Source of the DNA: a bacterium HR16
GTDB lineage: Bacteria > Armatimonadota > HRBIN16
Direction of reading: 5' to 3'
NCBI GenBank assembly: GCA_002898895.1
Contig: BEHS01000006.1
Span: 1 to 34,103, forward strand
Length of the DNA stretch: 34,103 nt
Shown here: positions 7,557-18,616 of the stretch, piece by piece
Numbering within the stretch: the first letter of the stretch is position 1
How the letters are laid out: every line of letters starts with the position of its first letter
The notes under the pieces: generated by a model
The model's input: only the letters and a program-made list of their open reading frames with translations
Told to the model about the DNA's origin: nothing
The model's database searches: none
Made by a program: the position numbers and the translations under genes

Positions 7557-7632
7557 TGGCGCGCCCGGAGGGACTCGAACCCCCAACCCTCAGATCCGAA
7601 GTCTGATGCTCTATCCATTGAGCTACGGGCGC
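7557..7632 (-). tRNA. tRNA-Arg (anticodon TCG), CCA encoded
   Basis: Reverse complement folds as a cloverleaf: GCGCCCG/CGGGCGC acceptor, anticodon loop CTTCGGA, T-arm GGGGG-TTCGAGT-CCCTC, then GCCA. Confidence 0.93.
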
Positions 7633-7762
7633 GCACCGGATATTATTATCCCACAAAAGTGAGCGAATCGCAAGTGCCACCGCGGTTCCACCTCTTGAAG
7701 CGGCAGGATTCCTCTGGTGTGAAGCGAACTGGGTGACGACCAATTTGAGGGAGAACGGAAGG

Positions 7763-9724
7763 ATGAACAGGGCTGACCGCTTTCAGGGGCAGTACTTCTC
7801 AGGCAAGGGAGATACAGACTATCTGCAGCTGCTGGACATCGCTCGCCGGATGTTTGACCCCGACCCCGAGTTTCAGAACCTGCCGATGCTGTATACCCCG
7901 CAGTGGAACGGCTTCGTGGAGGGACCAACGTGGAACGCCTGGTGGATACAGAATAGCTACGGAACCACTTACTGCGCGCTGCCGTTTCTGATGGAGCCGT
8001 ACATCACTTTCTTGCAGAACGCACAGGACCTGTGGTTTGACCAGATGGGCGATGGGAAGACCGTGCGCCCCTTCCAGATGGGTGAGCGGCGTTTCGACTG
8101 GGTTCCGCCGGACGGCTGTTTATGTGACGCCGCCGCGCCGGGGTGGTTTGTAGCAAAGCAGGGAGATGGACGGGTGGACATCCATGACTGGGGCATGGAG
8201 TTCACAGCAGCAGGGCTGTTGATGCAGGCGGAACTGCTGTTGATTAGCCGTGACCCCGAAGCCATCGCCCGCTACCTGCCGAAACTGGAGCGCTGTGCGG
8301 AGTTCATCGAGAGCCGACGCGACCCGAAGAACAATCTCTTCCTTGCGGGACCGGCGGGTAACCTGCTGGCTCCCAGCTACGCAGGCTGGAAACGTCCCGA
8401 CGGCACGTACGATATGGCGTATCTGACCGGGCTGTCTGTTACGTATATCGCGGCTCTGGACAGACTGATTGAGCTGGAGAAGATGGCAGGCAACACCCGC
8501 AAGGCGCGACTGTACGCAGGACGGCGAGAGCGGGCACGCAAAGGGCTGGCACTGCTTACCACCGAGGAGGGCTACTTCATCAAGTCCCTGGACCCCGACG
8601 GCACGAAACACGGGGTGTACGGCGCGCCGAAGCATGGCTACTTCGAATCCTCCCCAAATCACGATGCGATATGCTTCCGTGTGGTGGATGACATGCAGGC
8701 GCAGCGCATCTACACCAAAATCGCCTCCATTCCGGGCTTGCGCCCCTACGATTTCATCATCCCGAACTATCCCTCACTGGATGACATGTACACGGAACCG
8801 GAAGGCTTGTGGGCTTTCGGCGTGTGGGTGAACGGCGGGCACTGGTCTACCTGCGAAGCGCGGATGATCATGGCGTATTACCGCCTGGGTAAACACGAGG
8901 ATGCTCGCCGTTCGATGAAGCGGTTGCTGGACTTCGCCCGTCGGTTTCGCCTGGATAACCCGCTGGTGAAGTTCGGAAGCGACGTGTACCAGCCGGGTGA
9001 GCCTGTCAATATCACTTACGATGCCTTCGGACCGCCTGCCGCGATGGTGCGCGGGCTGTTTGAGTACCTCTATCGCGCCGATGGGTTGACGCTGATACCA
9101 CATATACCAACCGGTGTAACCGAACTGCATCAGCGCTTCCCTGTGCGCTTCGGCAGGAAGCGGTTGTATCTGTCTGTTGTGGGGCAGGGGAAGGTGCAGA
9201 GAGTGCTGGTTAACGGTAAGCACTGGCAGTGGCATGACGAAGCGTCGGTGTTCCTGCCCGATGAACGCACGCCGGAAGTGGCTGCGATACAGATTGTGCT
9301 GGACGATGCCAAGCCGGTACAAGTGCCCAAGCCCGCTGTACCGGTCGCTACGAAGGTGGTGCTGAGCGAGCTGGCAAGGGCTTCTGTTCCGGCTTCGCTT
9401 GCACAGTTGAAGGAGCGGGTGGCGCCTTTCGTCCGTCTGCTACAGCGATTGGAGCAGGCGGGATTGGGGCATACATACGAAGCGGCTCACGCCCATCTGA
9501 TATTGAGACAGTGGTTGACGGTACTCCGGCGCACAGAATTGCAAACTGCAGGCAAACTCCATTCTCTGCCCGAGCGGTCGCAAGCAGCTGCTGATAAGAG
9601 CTATCTGGACACCCTGACAAAGTTGTGCGACGGTCTGCAGAAGGTGCTGGACGGCTACGCTGAATCGCCTCTTGCCGAAAAACGCCGCATCCGCGAGGTG
9701 TGGCAGGCGGTGAAGGAAGGGTAG
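7763..9724 (+). CDS. Glycoside hydrolase-like protein, probable (alpha/alpha)6 fold
   Basis: YTPQWNGFVEGPTWNAWWIQNSYGTTYCALPFL, VHDWGMEF-like region, LWAFGVWVNGGHWSTCEARMIMAYYRLG; RBS-like AACGGAAGG before ATG 7763. Confidence 0.65.
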   Translation: MNRADRFQGQYFSGKGDTDYLQLLDIARRMFDPDPEFQNLPMLYTPQWNGFVEGPTWNAWWIQNSYGTTYCALPFLMEPYITFLQNAQDLWFDQMGDGKTVRPFQMGERRFDWVPPDGCLCDAAAPGWFVAKQGDGRVDIHDWGMEFTAAGLLMQAELLLISRDPEAIARYLPKLERCAEFIESRRDPKNNLFLAGPAGNLLAPSYAGWKRPDGTYDMAYLTGLSVTYIAALDRLIELEKMAGNTRKARLYAGRRERARKGLALLTTEEGYFIKSLDPDGTKHGVYGAPKHGYFESSPNHDAICFRVVDDMQAQRIYTKIASIPGLRPYDFIIPNYPSLDDMYTEPEGLWAFGVWVNGGHWSTCEARMIMAYYRLGKHEDARRSMKRLLDFARRFRLDNPLVKFGSDVYQPGEPVNITYDAFGPPAAMVRGLFEYLYRADGLTLIPHIPTGVTELHQRFPVRFGRKRLYLSVVGQGKVQRVLVNGKHWQWHDEASVFLPDERTPEVAAIQIVLDDAKPVQVPKPAVPVATKVVLSELARASVPASLAQLKERVAPFVRLLQRLEQAGLGHTYEAAHAHLILRQWLTVLRRTELQTAGKLHSLPERSQAAADKSYLDTLTKLCDGLQKVLDGYAESPLAEKRRIREVWQAVKEG

Positions 9725-9733
9725 TGGGTAACC

Positions 9734-9792
9734 GGAGGGCGAGGCTCCGTCCGAGCCGTTCGGCTTGCGGTCGCGACGGAGCGCGCCCCTCC
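9734..9792. repeat. Dispersed imperfect palindrome, copy A
   Basis: ggagggcgaggctccgtccgagccgttcggcttgcggtcgcgacggagcgcgcccctcc. Confidence 0.8.
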
Positions 9793-9832
9793 AATCCGAT
9801 CAAACGCCCCCTTTCCGATGGAGAACGCCTGC

Positions 9833-11653
9833 TTACTTCTTGATATGCTTACGCTTGGCGCGGTCGATGCCGGCGTCGCGTTTCTTCTCGTCCAGATGCC
9901 ACAGCCCACCCCGCAGGTAGAACGCCTGAAACGCGCTCAGCACCGATGCAACCCTTCTGCGTCTGGTGCGCCGAATAACGTTGACCTCACTGAGAATGCT
10001 CAGGAACTCCATGCCCCCACGGTGCGTGCTGAGAATCTCACAGATGATGTCGAAGGTGGAGTAGCTCTGAGCCATGCGCGTGCTCATATCCAGCAGCTCT
10101 TCGTATCGGCTACGGCTGATATGCACACGCGGTTCCAGCGTGTCTTCCCAGCGCACCTTGAACACAAATGGGTCCTCGGTGCGGGTGAGAGTGAACACCA
10201 GCCCGGATACCGCCTCGCGCGTGGCGTACCAGTCCAGCAAACCGAAGATAAGACGGTCGTTCTGGTTCACATACACCTCTGTGTAGCGGTCGCCGGTGGT
10301 TTCGTCGATGAACGTCACCTGCTGGAAGGACGGTTTGGGCTGGAAGAATCCTGCGGGAATCTGGCACAGCGGGAAGGTGCCTATCTCCTTGTGACGCGCC
10401 TTAACCACACACTGCACGCTTTCAGGGACCGGGAAGATGGTTACCGCCTCCTCTTCGTCGCCCACGTCTTGCGCAAGCGGGTCCAGAATGTCAGAGCGCA
10501 GCGTGCCCGACAAGCCTTCATCCTCCAGGTCAATCTCCAGTGGTTCACCCTCTTCGGTGTAGAACTGCACCTCAGGGAAGCGCAGGCTCTCCGGTATTTC
10601 GAAGAGGTAGGCGGGCAGGTTTGCCTTGTTGGTGAAGCGTGTGCCGCCCAGCCACATCACCCGTTCGTCGTGCCTTAACGACAAGGTGATGGTATCGAGG
10701 TCGTTGGCGTAGGTAGGGTCGCTGGGGGTCAGGTCAAAGAAGCTGCGCGCCAGCTCTTCGGCGGTAACCACCTTGGGCGATTGCAGCACGCGCTGTACCA
10801 TATTCTCCACGTCTTCTACCGATAGCACCAGCGGCTCCGCCATCAGCTGCGCCAGCACTCCCGCCATCTGCCTGGCTTGAGGACGTATCGCATCGATCCA
10901 CTGGGGTACCCACTCTGCCAGCGCCCAGTGCGCCACCGGGTCCAGCGCATCTGCCTCCTGCAAAGGTAACGTCGTGACCCCCTCGGTATCCAGCAGGCTC
11001 TGGTAAGCCTGGAGCGCGTGGAAGGATTCGGGGTTCCTGTACCACTGCAGGAAGGCGATGAAGCGTGCGGACAGCGGCGTGCCTACCTCGCGCAACAGGG
11101 CGATGACCGATTCGGGTGAACCGTCGAACTTTGAGTGCTTGCGCAGCAGCTTTTGTGCCTCGGCGAAATCGACGTAGTTGTAGAACGCCACATCTTCCGC
11201 GCTGTCGTAGTCGGTGCGAAGTAGCCACTCCCGCAAGCCGATGCGGTTGTCCGGCAGGCGGAAGAAGTGTTCATCAGACAGACGGTAGACGACCACAGCC
11301 ATCGCCTGCGGGGTGCGATGATACACCTCGGCGAGCAGATAGGCAAGGGGCTCCAGACCAACGGGTTGCCCCGTGTTGCGCAGAATGCGTTCCACAACCG
11401 CATGAACAGGGCGTGTAGCATCCTCGAAGCGTGTGGAAAGCGTCCATCGCCGCTCGGTGGATGTGAACAGGTCGGCGTTGGAGCCCAGCGTGTAGCGCAG
11501 GATGTCCATGTCCAGGTCAGGCAAACCGCAGGCATCCTGCAGTTCCGACATTTTGGCAGGCTCCTTGAAGCGCACCAGCGCGTTGGCGACGGTTGCTCTC
11601 AGAAACGCCTGCGCGATGGTCTCTACGCTTTGTGCGGTGACAGAATTGCTCAC
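9833..11653 (-). CDS. Hypothetical 606-aa protein, possibly with repeated winged-helix domains
   Basis: Long ORF with GTG start overlapping the rimO stop by 4 nt; PAKMSELQDACGLPDLDMDILRYTLGSNADLFTSTERRWTL resembles wHTH units. Confidence 0.7.
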   Translation of the reverse strand: MSNSVTAQSVETIAQAFLRATVANALVRFKEPAKMSELQDACGLPDLDMDILRYTLGSNADLFTSTERRWTLSTRFEDATRPVHAVVERILRNTGQPVGLEPLAYLLAEVYHRTPQAMAVVVYRLSDEHFFRLPDNRIGLREWLLRTDYDSAEDVAFYNYVDFAEAQKLLRKHSKFDGSPESVIALLREVGTPLSARFIAFLQWYRNPESFHALQAYQSLLDTEGVTTLPLQEADALDPVAHWALAEWVPQWIDAIRPQARQMAGVLAQLMAEPLVLSVEDVENMVQRVLQSPKVVTAEELARSFFDLTPSDPTYANDLDTITLSLRHDERVMWLGGTRFTNKANLPAYLFEIPESLRFPEVQFYTEEGEPLEIDLEDEGLSGTLRSDILDPLAQDVGDEEEAVTIFPVPESVQCVVKARHKEIGTFPLCQIPAGFFQPKPSFQQVTFIDETTGDRYTEVYVNQNDRLIFGLLDWYATREAVSGLVFTLTRTEDPFVFKVRWEDTLEPRVHISRSRYEELLDMSTRMAQSYSTFDIICEILSTHRGGMEFLSILSEVNVIRRTRRRRVASVLSAFQAFYLRGGLWHLDEKKRDAGIDRAKRKHIKK

Positions 11654-13047
11654 GGCGAAACCTCCTCCTTACACCCGGCGGTAACCGGCAGAGTAGTAGT
11701 GCTTTCGGCTATCAGGTCATAGACAGTGGCATCGGTAATTCTGACAGTGATGAACTCACCCGGTTGGGCGTTTCTTGCCCGTATGAGTACCGTTCCATCC
11801 ACTTCCGGTGCATCGCGGAAGGAGCGCGCCACCCACACGTTGCGCTGGCTTGGGTGCAGGCACTCGACAAGCACCTCCATCTCACGCCCAACCCAGGCAC
11901 GGTTACGCATCAGTGAGATGCGCTGCTGCAGACGCATGAGACGGTCGTAGCGAGATTGAGCCACGCGATAGGGAACCCTGTTGGGCAGACGTTCGGCAGG
12001 CGTGCCGTCCTCCGGCGAGAAGATAAAGGCTCCCGCTCGGTCCAGCTGCACCTCCTCAAGAAAAGAGAGCAGGTTGGCGAAGTGCTTCTCCGTCTCGCCC
12101 GGAAAGCCCACGATGAAGGTGCTGCGCACGGTCATGTCCGGGTTCGCCTCACGCAGGCGATGCACCAGTTCAACGTAGCGCTGTCTACCCGGCGGGCGCA
12201 TCATCGCCCGCAAAATCTCGTCGTCCGCGTGTTGCAGGGGTATATCCACGTAGGGTAGCACACCGGGCGTATTCGCCAGCACCTCAATCACTTCGTCCGT
12301 CATACGCGAGGGGTAGCAGTACAGCACGCGAATCCAGCGAAACGCGCCCATACCGGACAGCTCGCGCAACAAGCGGGGCAGCATCTGTTTGCCGTAGAGG
12401 TCCAGTCCATACTGCGTGCTGTCCTGAGCGATGAGATTGACCTCTTTGACGCCTCGCCTCGCGAGGTCTTCTGCCTCTGCCAGCACGCGCTCCAGCGGTT
12501 TGCTCACGTGCGCGCCACGAAAGGCAGGGATGGCGCAGAAAGTGCACTTGTGGTCGCAGCCTTCTGAAATCTTCAGATACGCGCTCCAGGGGGCGGTAGA
12601 GAGCACGCGTGTGCCCGTTTGCGCCCAGCGATGCTGAGGCGGTGTGTTTTCCACCACAGGCTGGTCATGCGACAGGGCACGTTCCACCACCTCGTGAATG
12701 CGCGCCATCTGCCCAACGCCGATCAGCGCGTCTACCTCGGGAACCTGTTCTAACAGCTTCTGTCCGTACCGCTGCGAGAGGCAGCCAGCGACAATAACCT
12801 TCGCTCCCCGGCGGCGTTTCCAGCGCAGGGCGTTGCGAATGGCGGATAACGACTCTTCCTTCGCGCTGGCGATGAACCCGCAGGTGTTGACGATGAGCAC
12901 ATCGGCGCGGGATGTATCGGCGGTGAGCGTGTAACCATGCTCCGCCAGCACACCCAGCATCTCCTCGGCGTCCACCACGTTTTTGGCGCAACCGAGGTTC
13001 ACTATCGCCACCGAAGGAGATTGTCCGTTAGAACGACCTGTCGCCAT
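11650..13047 (-). CDS. rimO: Ribosomal protein S12 methylthiotransferase RimO
   Basis: VAIVNLGCAKNVVDAEEMLG, NTCGFIASAKEES, KISEGCDHKCTFCAIPAFRG radical-SAM motif, C-terminal TRAM-like region. Confidence 0.95.
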   Translation of the reverse strand: MATGRSNGQSPSVAIVNLGCAKNVVDAEEMLGVLAEHGYTLTADTSRADVLIVNTCGFIASAKEESLSAIRNALRWKRRRGAKVIVAGCLSQRYGQKLLEQVPEVDALIGVGQMARIHEVVERALSHDQPVVENTPPQHRWAQTGTRVLSTAPWSAYLKISEGCDHKCTFCAIPAFRGAHVSKPLERVLAEAEDLARRGVKEVNLIAQDSTQYGLDLYGKQMLPRLLRELSGMGAFRWIRVLYCYPSRMTDEVIEVLANTPGVLPYVDIPLQHADDEILRAMMRPPGRQRYVELVHRLREANPDMTVRSTFIVGFPGETEKHFANLLSFLEEVQLDRAGAFIFSPEDGTPAERLPNRVPYRVAQSRYDRLMRLQQRISLMRNRAWVGREMEVLVECLHPSQRNVWVARSFRDAPEVDGTVLIRARNAQPGEFITVRITDATVYDLIAESTTTLPVTAGCKEEVSP

Positions 13048-13125
13048 ACACTCCTCACAAAAAAATCGCACTCGCGTGCGCACATTAGTATACCACGTTC
13101 TCGATGGGCAGGTCAAAACGCACCC

Positions 13126-13154
13126 TTGACAAAGAGCATTTTGTTCGGTAAAAT
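13126..13154 (+). promoter_or_regulatory. Sigma70-like promoter upstream of rplU
   Basis: TTGACA (13126-13131), 17-nt spacer, TAAAAT (13149-13154). Confidence 0.75.
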
Positions 13155-13200
13155 CCTACAGGTGTTTGAACACAATTCCCTGAGAGAAGCGGGGTTGGCA

Positions 13201-13512
13201 ATGGTCGCTGTCGTCAGAACAGGTGGAAAACAGTATAAGGTGGAACCTGATACCATCCTGCGTGTGGAAAAACTACCGGTGGAAGAGGGGCAGACCGTCG
13301 AATTGACGGAGGTACTGCTGGTGCAGGATGAGAACGGTCTGCGCGTGGGCACACCAACGGTACCTAACGCAAAGGTGGTTGCCGAAGTGGTGCGCCACGT
13401 GAAGGGCAAGAAGATTATCGGGTTTACGTATAAACCGAAGAAGAACGAGCGACGCCGCTACGGACACCGGCAGTGGCAAACCGTTCTTCGGGTGCAGAGC
13501 ATCGAAGCGTAG
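13201..13512 (+). CDS. rplU: 50S ribosomal protein L21
   Basis: [25 protein letters not shown]...[22 protein letters not shown]. Confidence 0.97.
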   Translation: MVAVVRTGGKQYKVEPDTILRVEKLPVEEGQTVELTEVLLVQDENGLRVGTPTVPNAKVVAEVVRHVKGKKIIGFTYKPKKNERRRYGHRQWQTVLRVQSIEA

Positions 13513-13528
13513 AGTGAGGTGAGGCAAA

Positions 13529-13801
13529 TTGGCACACAAGAAAGGTGTGGGTAGCTCCCGCAACGGGCGAGATAGCAAATCGAAGCGCCTTGGCGTGAAG
13601 GAGTACGCAGGCGAGTTCGTGAAGGCAGGGAGTATCATCATCCGCCAGCGCGGTACCAAGTTTAAGCCCGGCAGGAACGTGGGCATGGGCGGTGATTACA
13701 CGCTGTTCGCGCTGGTGGACGGCGTGGTGAAGTACGAGAGCAGCGACAAGAAGAATCGCCGCGTGAGCGTGGTGCCGACGACAGAAGCGGTTACCGCGTA
13801 G
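13529..13801 (+). CDS. rpmA: 50S ribosomal protein L27
   Basis: [24 protein letters not shown]...[30 protein letters not shown]. Confidence 0.98.
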   Translation: MAHKKGVGSSRNGRDSKSKRLGVKEYAGEFVKAGSIIIRQRGTKFKPGRNVGMGGDYTLFALVDGVVKYESSDKKNRRVSVVPTTEAVTA

Positions 13802-13814
13802 ATTTGCGAGATGA

Positions 13815-16300
<2,486 letters not shown>

Positions 16301-16370
16301 GGCAGGACACTCCTTCTCCTCTCACGAACCCTCAAATGAGGTCAAGTCTATTCTAACGGAGGGCCATAGC

Positions 16371-18386
16371 ATGTGCCGCAGAATATTGTGCATGATGGTT
16401 ACCGGGGTGGTTCTGTTCTCCTTACAGGTATCGTGTGCGCCTTCGGTGACCCTGTCCGACCTGCTGAAGCAGATGGTAGACCTCGAGGCGTTAAGCCTCA
16501 AACCCCTTCCGGGTGAGCGGTGCAATCAGGCATCCAGCTACGACCGCGCCAGCCGCATTGTGGACGGCAAAAAAGTGGACTGGTTCGCCAACGGCGACGC
16601 CGGGCAGTATATCCGCATCGAGGAGCGCAACGGGCGCAGGGAGATGGTGATGGCGGATATCCCGGGACCGGGCGCGATCGTGCGCATCTGGTCGGCGAAC
16701 CCGAAGGGGGTGCTGCGCATCTACATCGACGGCGCGGAGAAGCCGGTGATTGAACGGGAGTTTCCCAAACTGTTCGATGGTTCGCAGGGGTATCCATTTG
16801 TGCATCCGTTTGCGGGCGTGCACTCCAGCGGAGCAAACATCTATTTCCCCATTCCCTTTGCCAGACGTGCGCTGGTCACCGTAGAGGGCGGCGAAGGGAT
16901 GTACTATCACGTGAACTATCGCCTCTATCCGCCCGGCACGCAGGTGGAAAGCTTCTCCTGGCAGGCGGTAGAGCGTACGCGCAAGCTGGGCGAAGAGGTG
17001 GCGCGACGTCTGGCGAAACCATACGAAACGTGGCGTGCACCGTCCGGCTCGCAGACCCATTCCATTCGCTGGAGCATTCCTCCGGGTGGCTCGCGGGTGC
17101 TGAATCTGCAGGGACCGGCACGCATCGTGGCAATAGAGATGAAACCTCAGGCGAAGGACCTGCAAAAGGCTCTGAGAGCGGCGGTGCTGGAAATCACGTG
17201 GGATAACGCCATGTTGCCCTCTGTGTGGTCTCCACTCGGCGATTTCTTCGGCACGGGACCCGGCTTGAACCCCTATCAGGCGTTACCCTGCGGAGTGCTG
17301 GAAAACGGGACGATGTACAGCCACTGGGTAATGCCCTTTGTCTGGCGGGCGGTGCTGCGTGTGCGCAATGAGGGCGATGAAACGCTGAACCTGTCGGGTA
17401 GGGTGATAGTGCAGCCTATGCGCTGGAGCGACCGCTGGATGCACTTCCACGCGCAGTGGCATACGCAATATCCCATCCGCACCCGCCCAATGCGCGACTG
17501 GACGATGGCAGAGGCGTGGGGAACGGGACGTTTTGTGGGCGTGGCATTGAGTGTGGCAAACCCTGTCAAGGTCTGGTGGGGCGAGGGCGACGAGAAGTTT
17601 TACGTAGACGGTGAGGAGTTTCCCAGCACCTTCGGCACCGGTACGGAAGACTTCTTCGGCTACGCCTGGGGCAACCCGACGCCTTTCACCCATGCCTACC
17701 ACAACCAGCCCCGCGCGGACGGTCCGGGCAGCTACGGACACGTGTCCAACAACCGCTTCTTTATTATCGACAACGTGCCGTTCCAGAAGAGCTTCCGTGC
17801 GGATATCGAGGTATGGCACTGGGCAGAGGTGGAGGTCAGCTACAGCGCAATTGGTTACTGGTATGCCGACAGCGAGCAAGGAGCACGGAGCTTTCCCTCT
17901 TTGCAGGAGCGACTGCCGGTGCGGCTGCCCGAACTGAAAGTATATCGCGAGCCTGGCGCCATCGAGGGCGAGGGGATGAAGGTTTTACGACGCACCGGCG
18001 GCAACACCACCACGCAGGATATGCAGGGCTTCGGTGAAGCGTGGAGCGGTGGAGCGCAGCTGTGGTGGACGGGCGCAAAGCCGGGCGATGTGCTGGAACT
18101 GGCATTCGACGCGGAGAAGGCAGGCACGTATGAGCTGGTTATCGCGATGACCAAAGCGGTGGACTACGGACAGTTCCGTCTATCGGTGAACGGCGTGCCG
18201 GTCGGTGATGTGATAGACCTGTTCAACAACGGCGTGATACACACCGGTAAAATCGGCATGGGGAAGGTGCAGTTGAAGCAGGGACAGAACATGCTGCGCG
18301 TCGATGTGGTAGGCACGAACCCTGCCAGCACCGGCGATCGCTACATGTTCGGGCTGGATTTCATCAAGATAGTGCCGGCGCAGTAA
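16371..18386 (+). CDS. DUF2961-like secreted/lipoprotein, putative carbohydrate-active
   Basis: Signal peptide with Cys; DIPGPGAIVRIWSANPKGVLRIYIDGAEKPVIE; FPSTFGTGTEDFFGYAWG; ends in a CBM-like region. Confidence 0.75.
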   Translation: MCRRILCMMVTGVVLFSLQVSCAPSVTLSDLLKQMVDLEALSLKPLPGERCNQASSYDRASRIVDGKKVDWFANGDAGQYIRIEERNGRREMVMADIPGPGAIVRIWSANPKGVLRIYIDGAEKPVIEREFPKLFDGSQGYPFVHPFAGVHSSGANIYFPIPFARRALVTVEGGEGMYYHVNYRLYPPGTQVESFSWQAVERTRKLGEEVARRLAKPYETWRAPSGSQTHSIRWSIPPGGSRVLNLQGPARIVAIEMKPQAKDLQKALRAAVLEITWDNAMLPSVWSPLGDFFGTGPGLNPYQALPCGVLENGTMYSHWVMPFVWRAVLRVRNEGDETLNLSGRVIVQPMRWSDRWMHFHAQWHTQYPIRTRPMRDWTMAEAWGTGRFVGVALSVANPVKVWWGEGDEKFYVDGEEFPSTFGTGTEDFFGYAWGNPTPFTHAYHNQPRADGPGSYGHVSNNRFFIIDNVPFQKSFRADIEVWHWAEVEVSYSAIGYWYADSEQGARSFPSLQERLPVRLPELKVYREPGAIEGEGMKVLRRTGGNTTTQDMQGFGEAWSGGAQLWWTGAKPGDVLELAFDAEKAGTYELVIAMTKAVDYGQFRLSVNGVPVGDVIDLFNNGVIHTGKIGMGKVQLKQGQNMLRVDVVGTNPASTGDRYMFGLDFIKIVPAQ

Positions 18387-18570
18387 GGGGAAATGGCGAG
18401 TCCCTGTCCGAGCCGTTCGGTTTGTGGTCGCGACGGAGCACGCCCCCAATAAGGCGGTGGTCGCTGTTTGTTTGGAGGGATGCGCTCTGTCGCATCCGGA
18501 ATGTGGTGGTCGTGACGGAGCACGACCCTCCAGTACCAGCATGTGGAGGGCGAGGCTCCGTCCGAGCCGA
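18387..18570. repeat. Cluster of two full and one half copy of the dispersed palindrome
   Basis: Copies at ~18387-18448 and 18474-18531, half copy 18545-18569. Confidence 0.75.
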
Positions 18571-18616
18571 TGTGCACAGGACAAGAGATAAGGCTATACC
18601 TTCAGGAGGTGTAAAG

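Larger units (their letters stand above)
1..7565. mobile_element. Putative tRNA-Arg-integrated element with phage-satellite (PICI-like) gene content
   Basis: Partial tRNA 3' copy at 1-47 in the same orientation as intact tRNA-Arg at 7557-7632; integrase next to the left copy; HTH, primpol-helicase, SSB-like, TerS-like and amidase ORFs between; no structural phage genes. Left boundary is truncated by the window edge. Confidence 0.8.

Noticed and set aside
9818-10678. 286-aa plus-strand ORF
   Set aside because: Antisense to the 606-aa coding ORF that is coupled to rimO; no recognisable motif.
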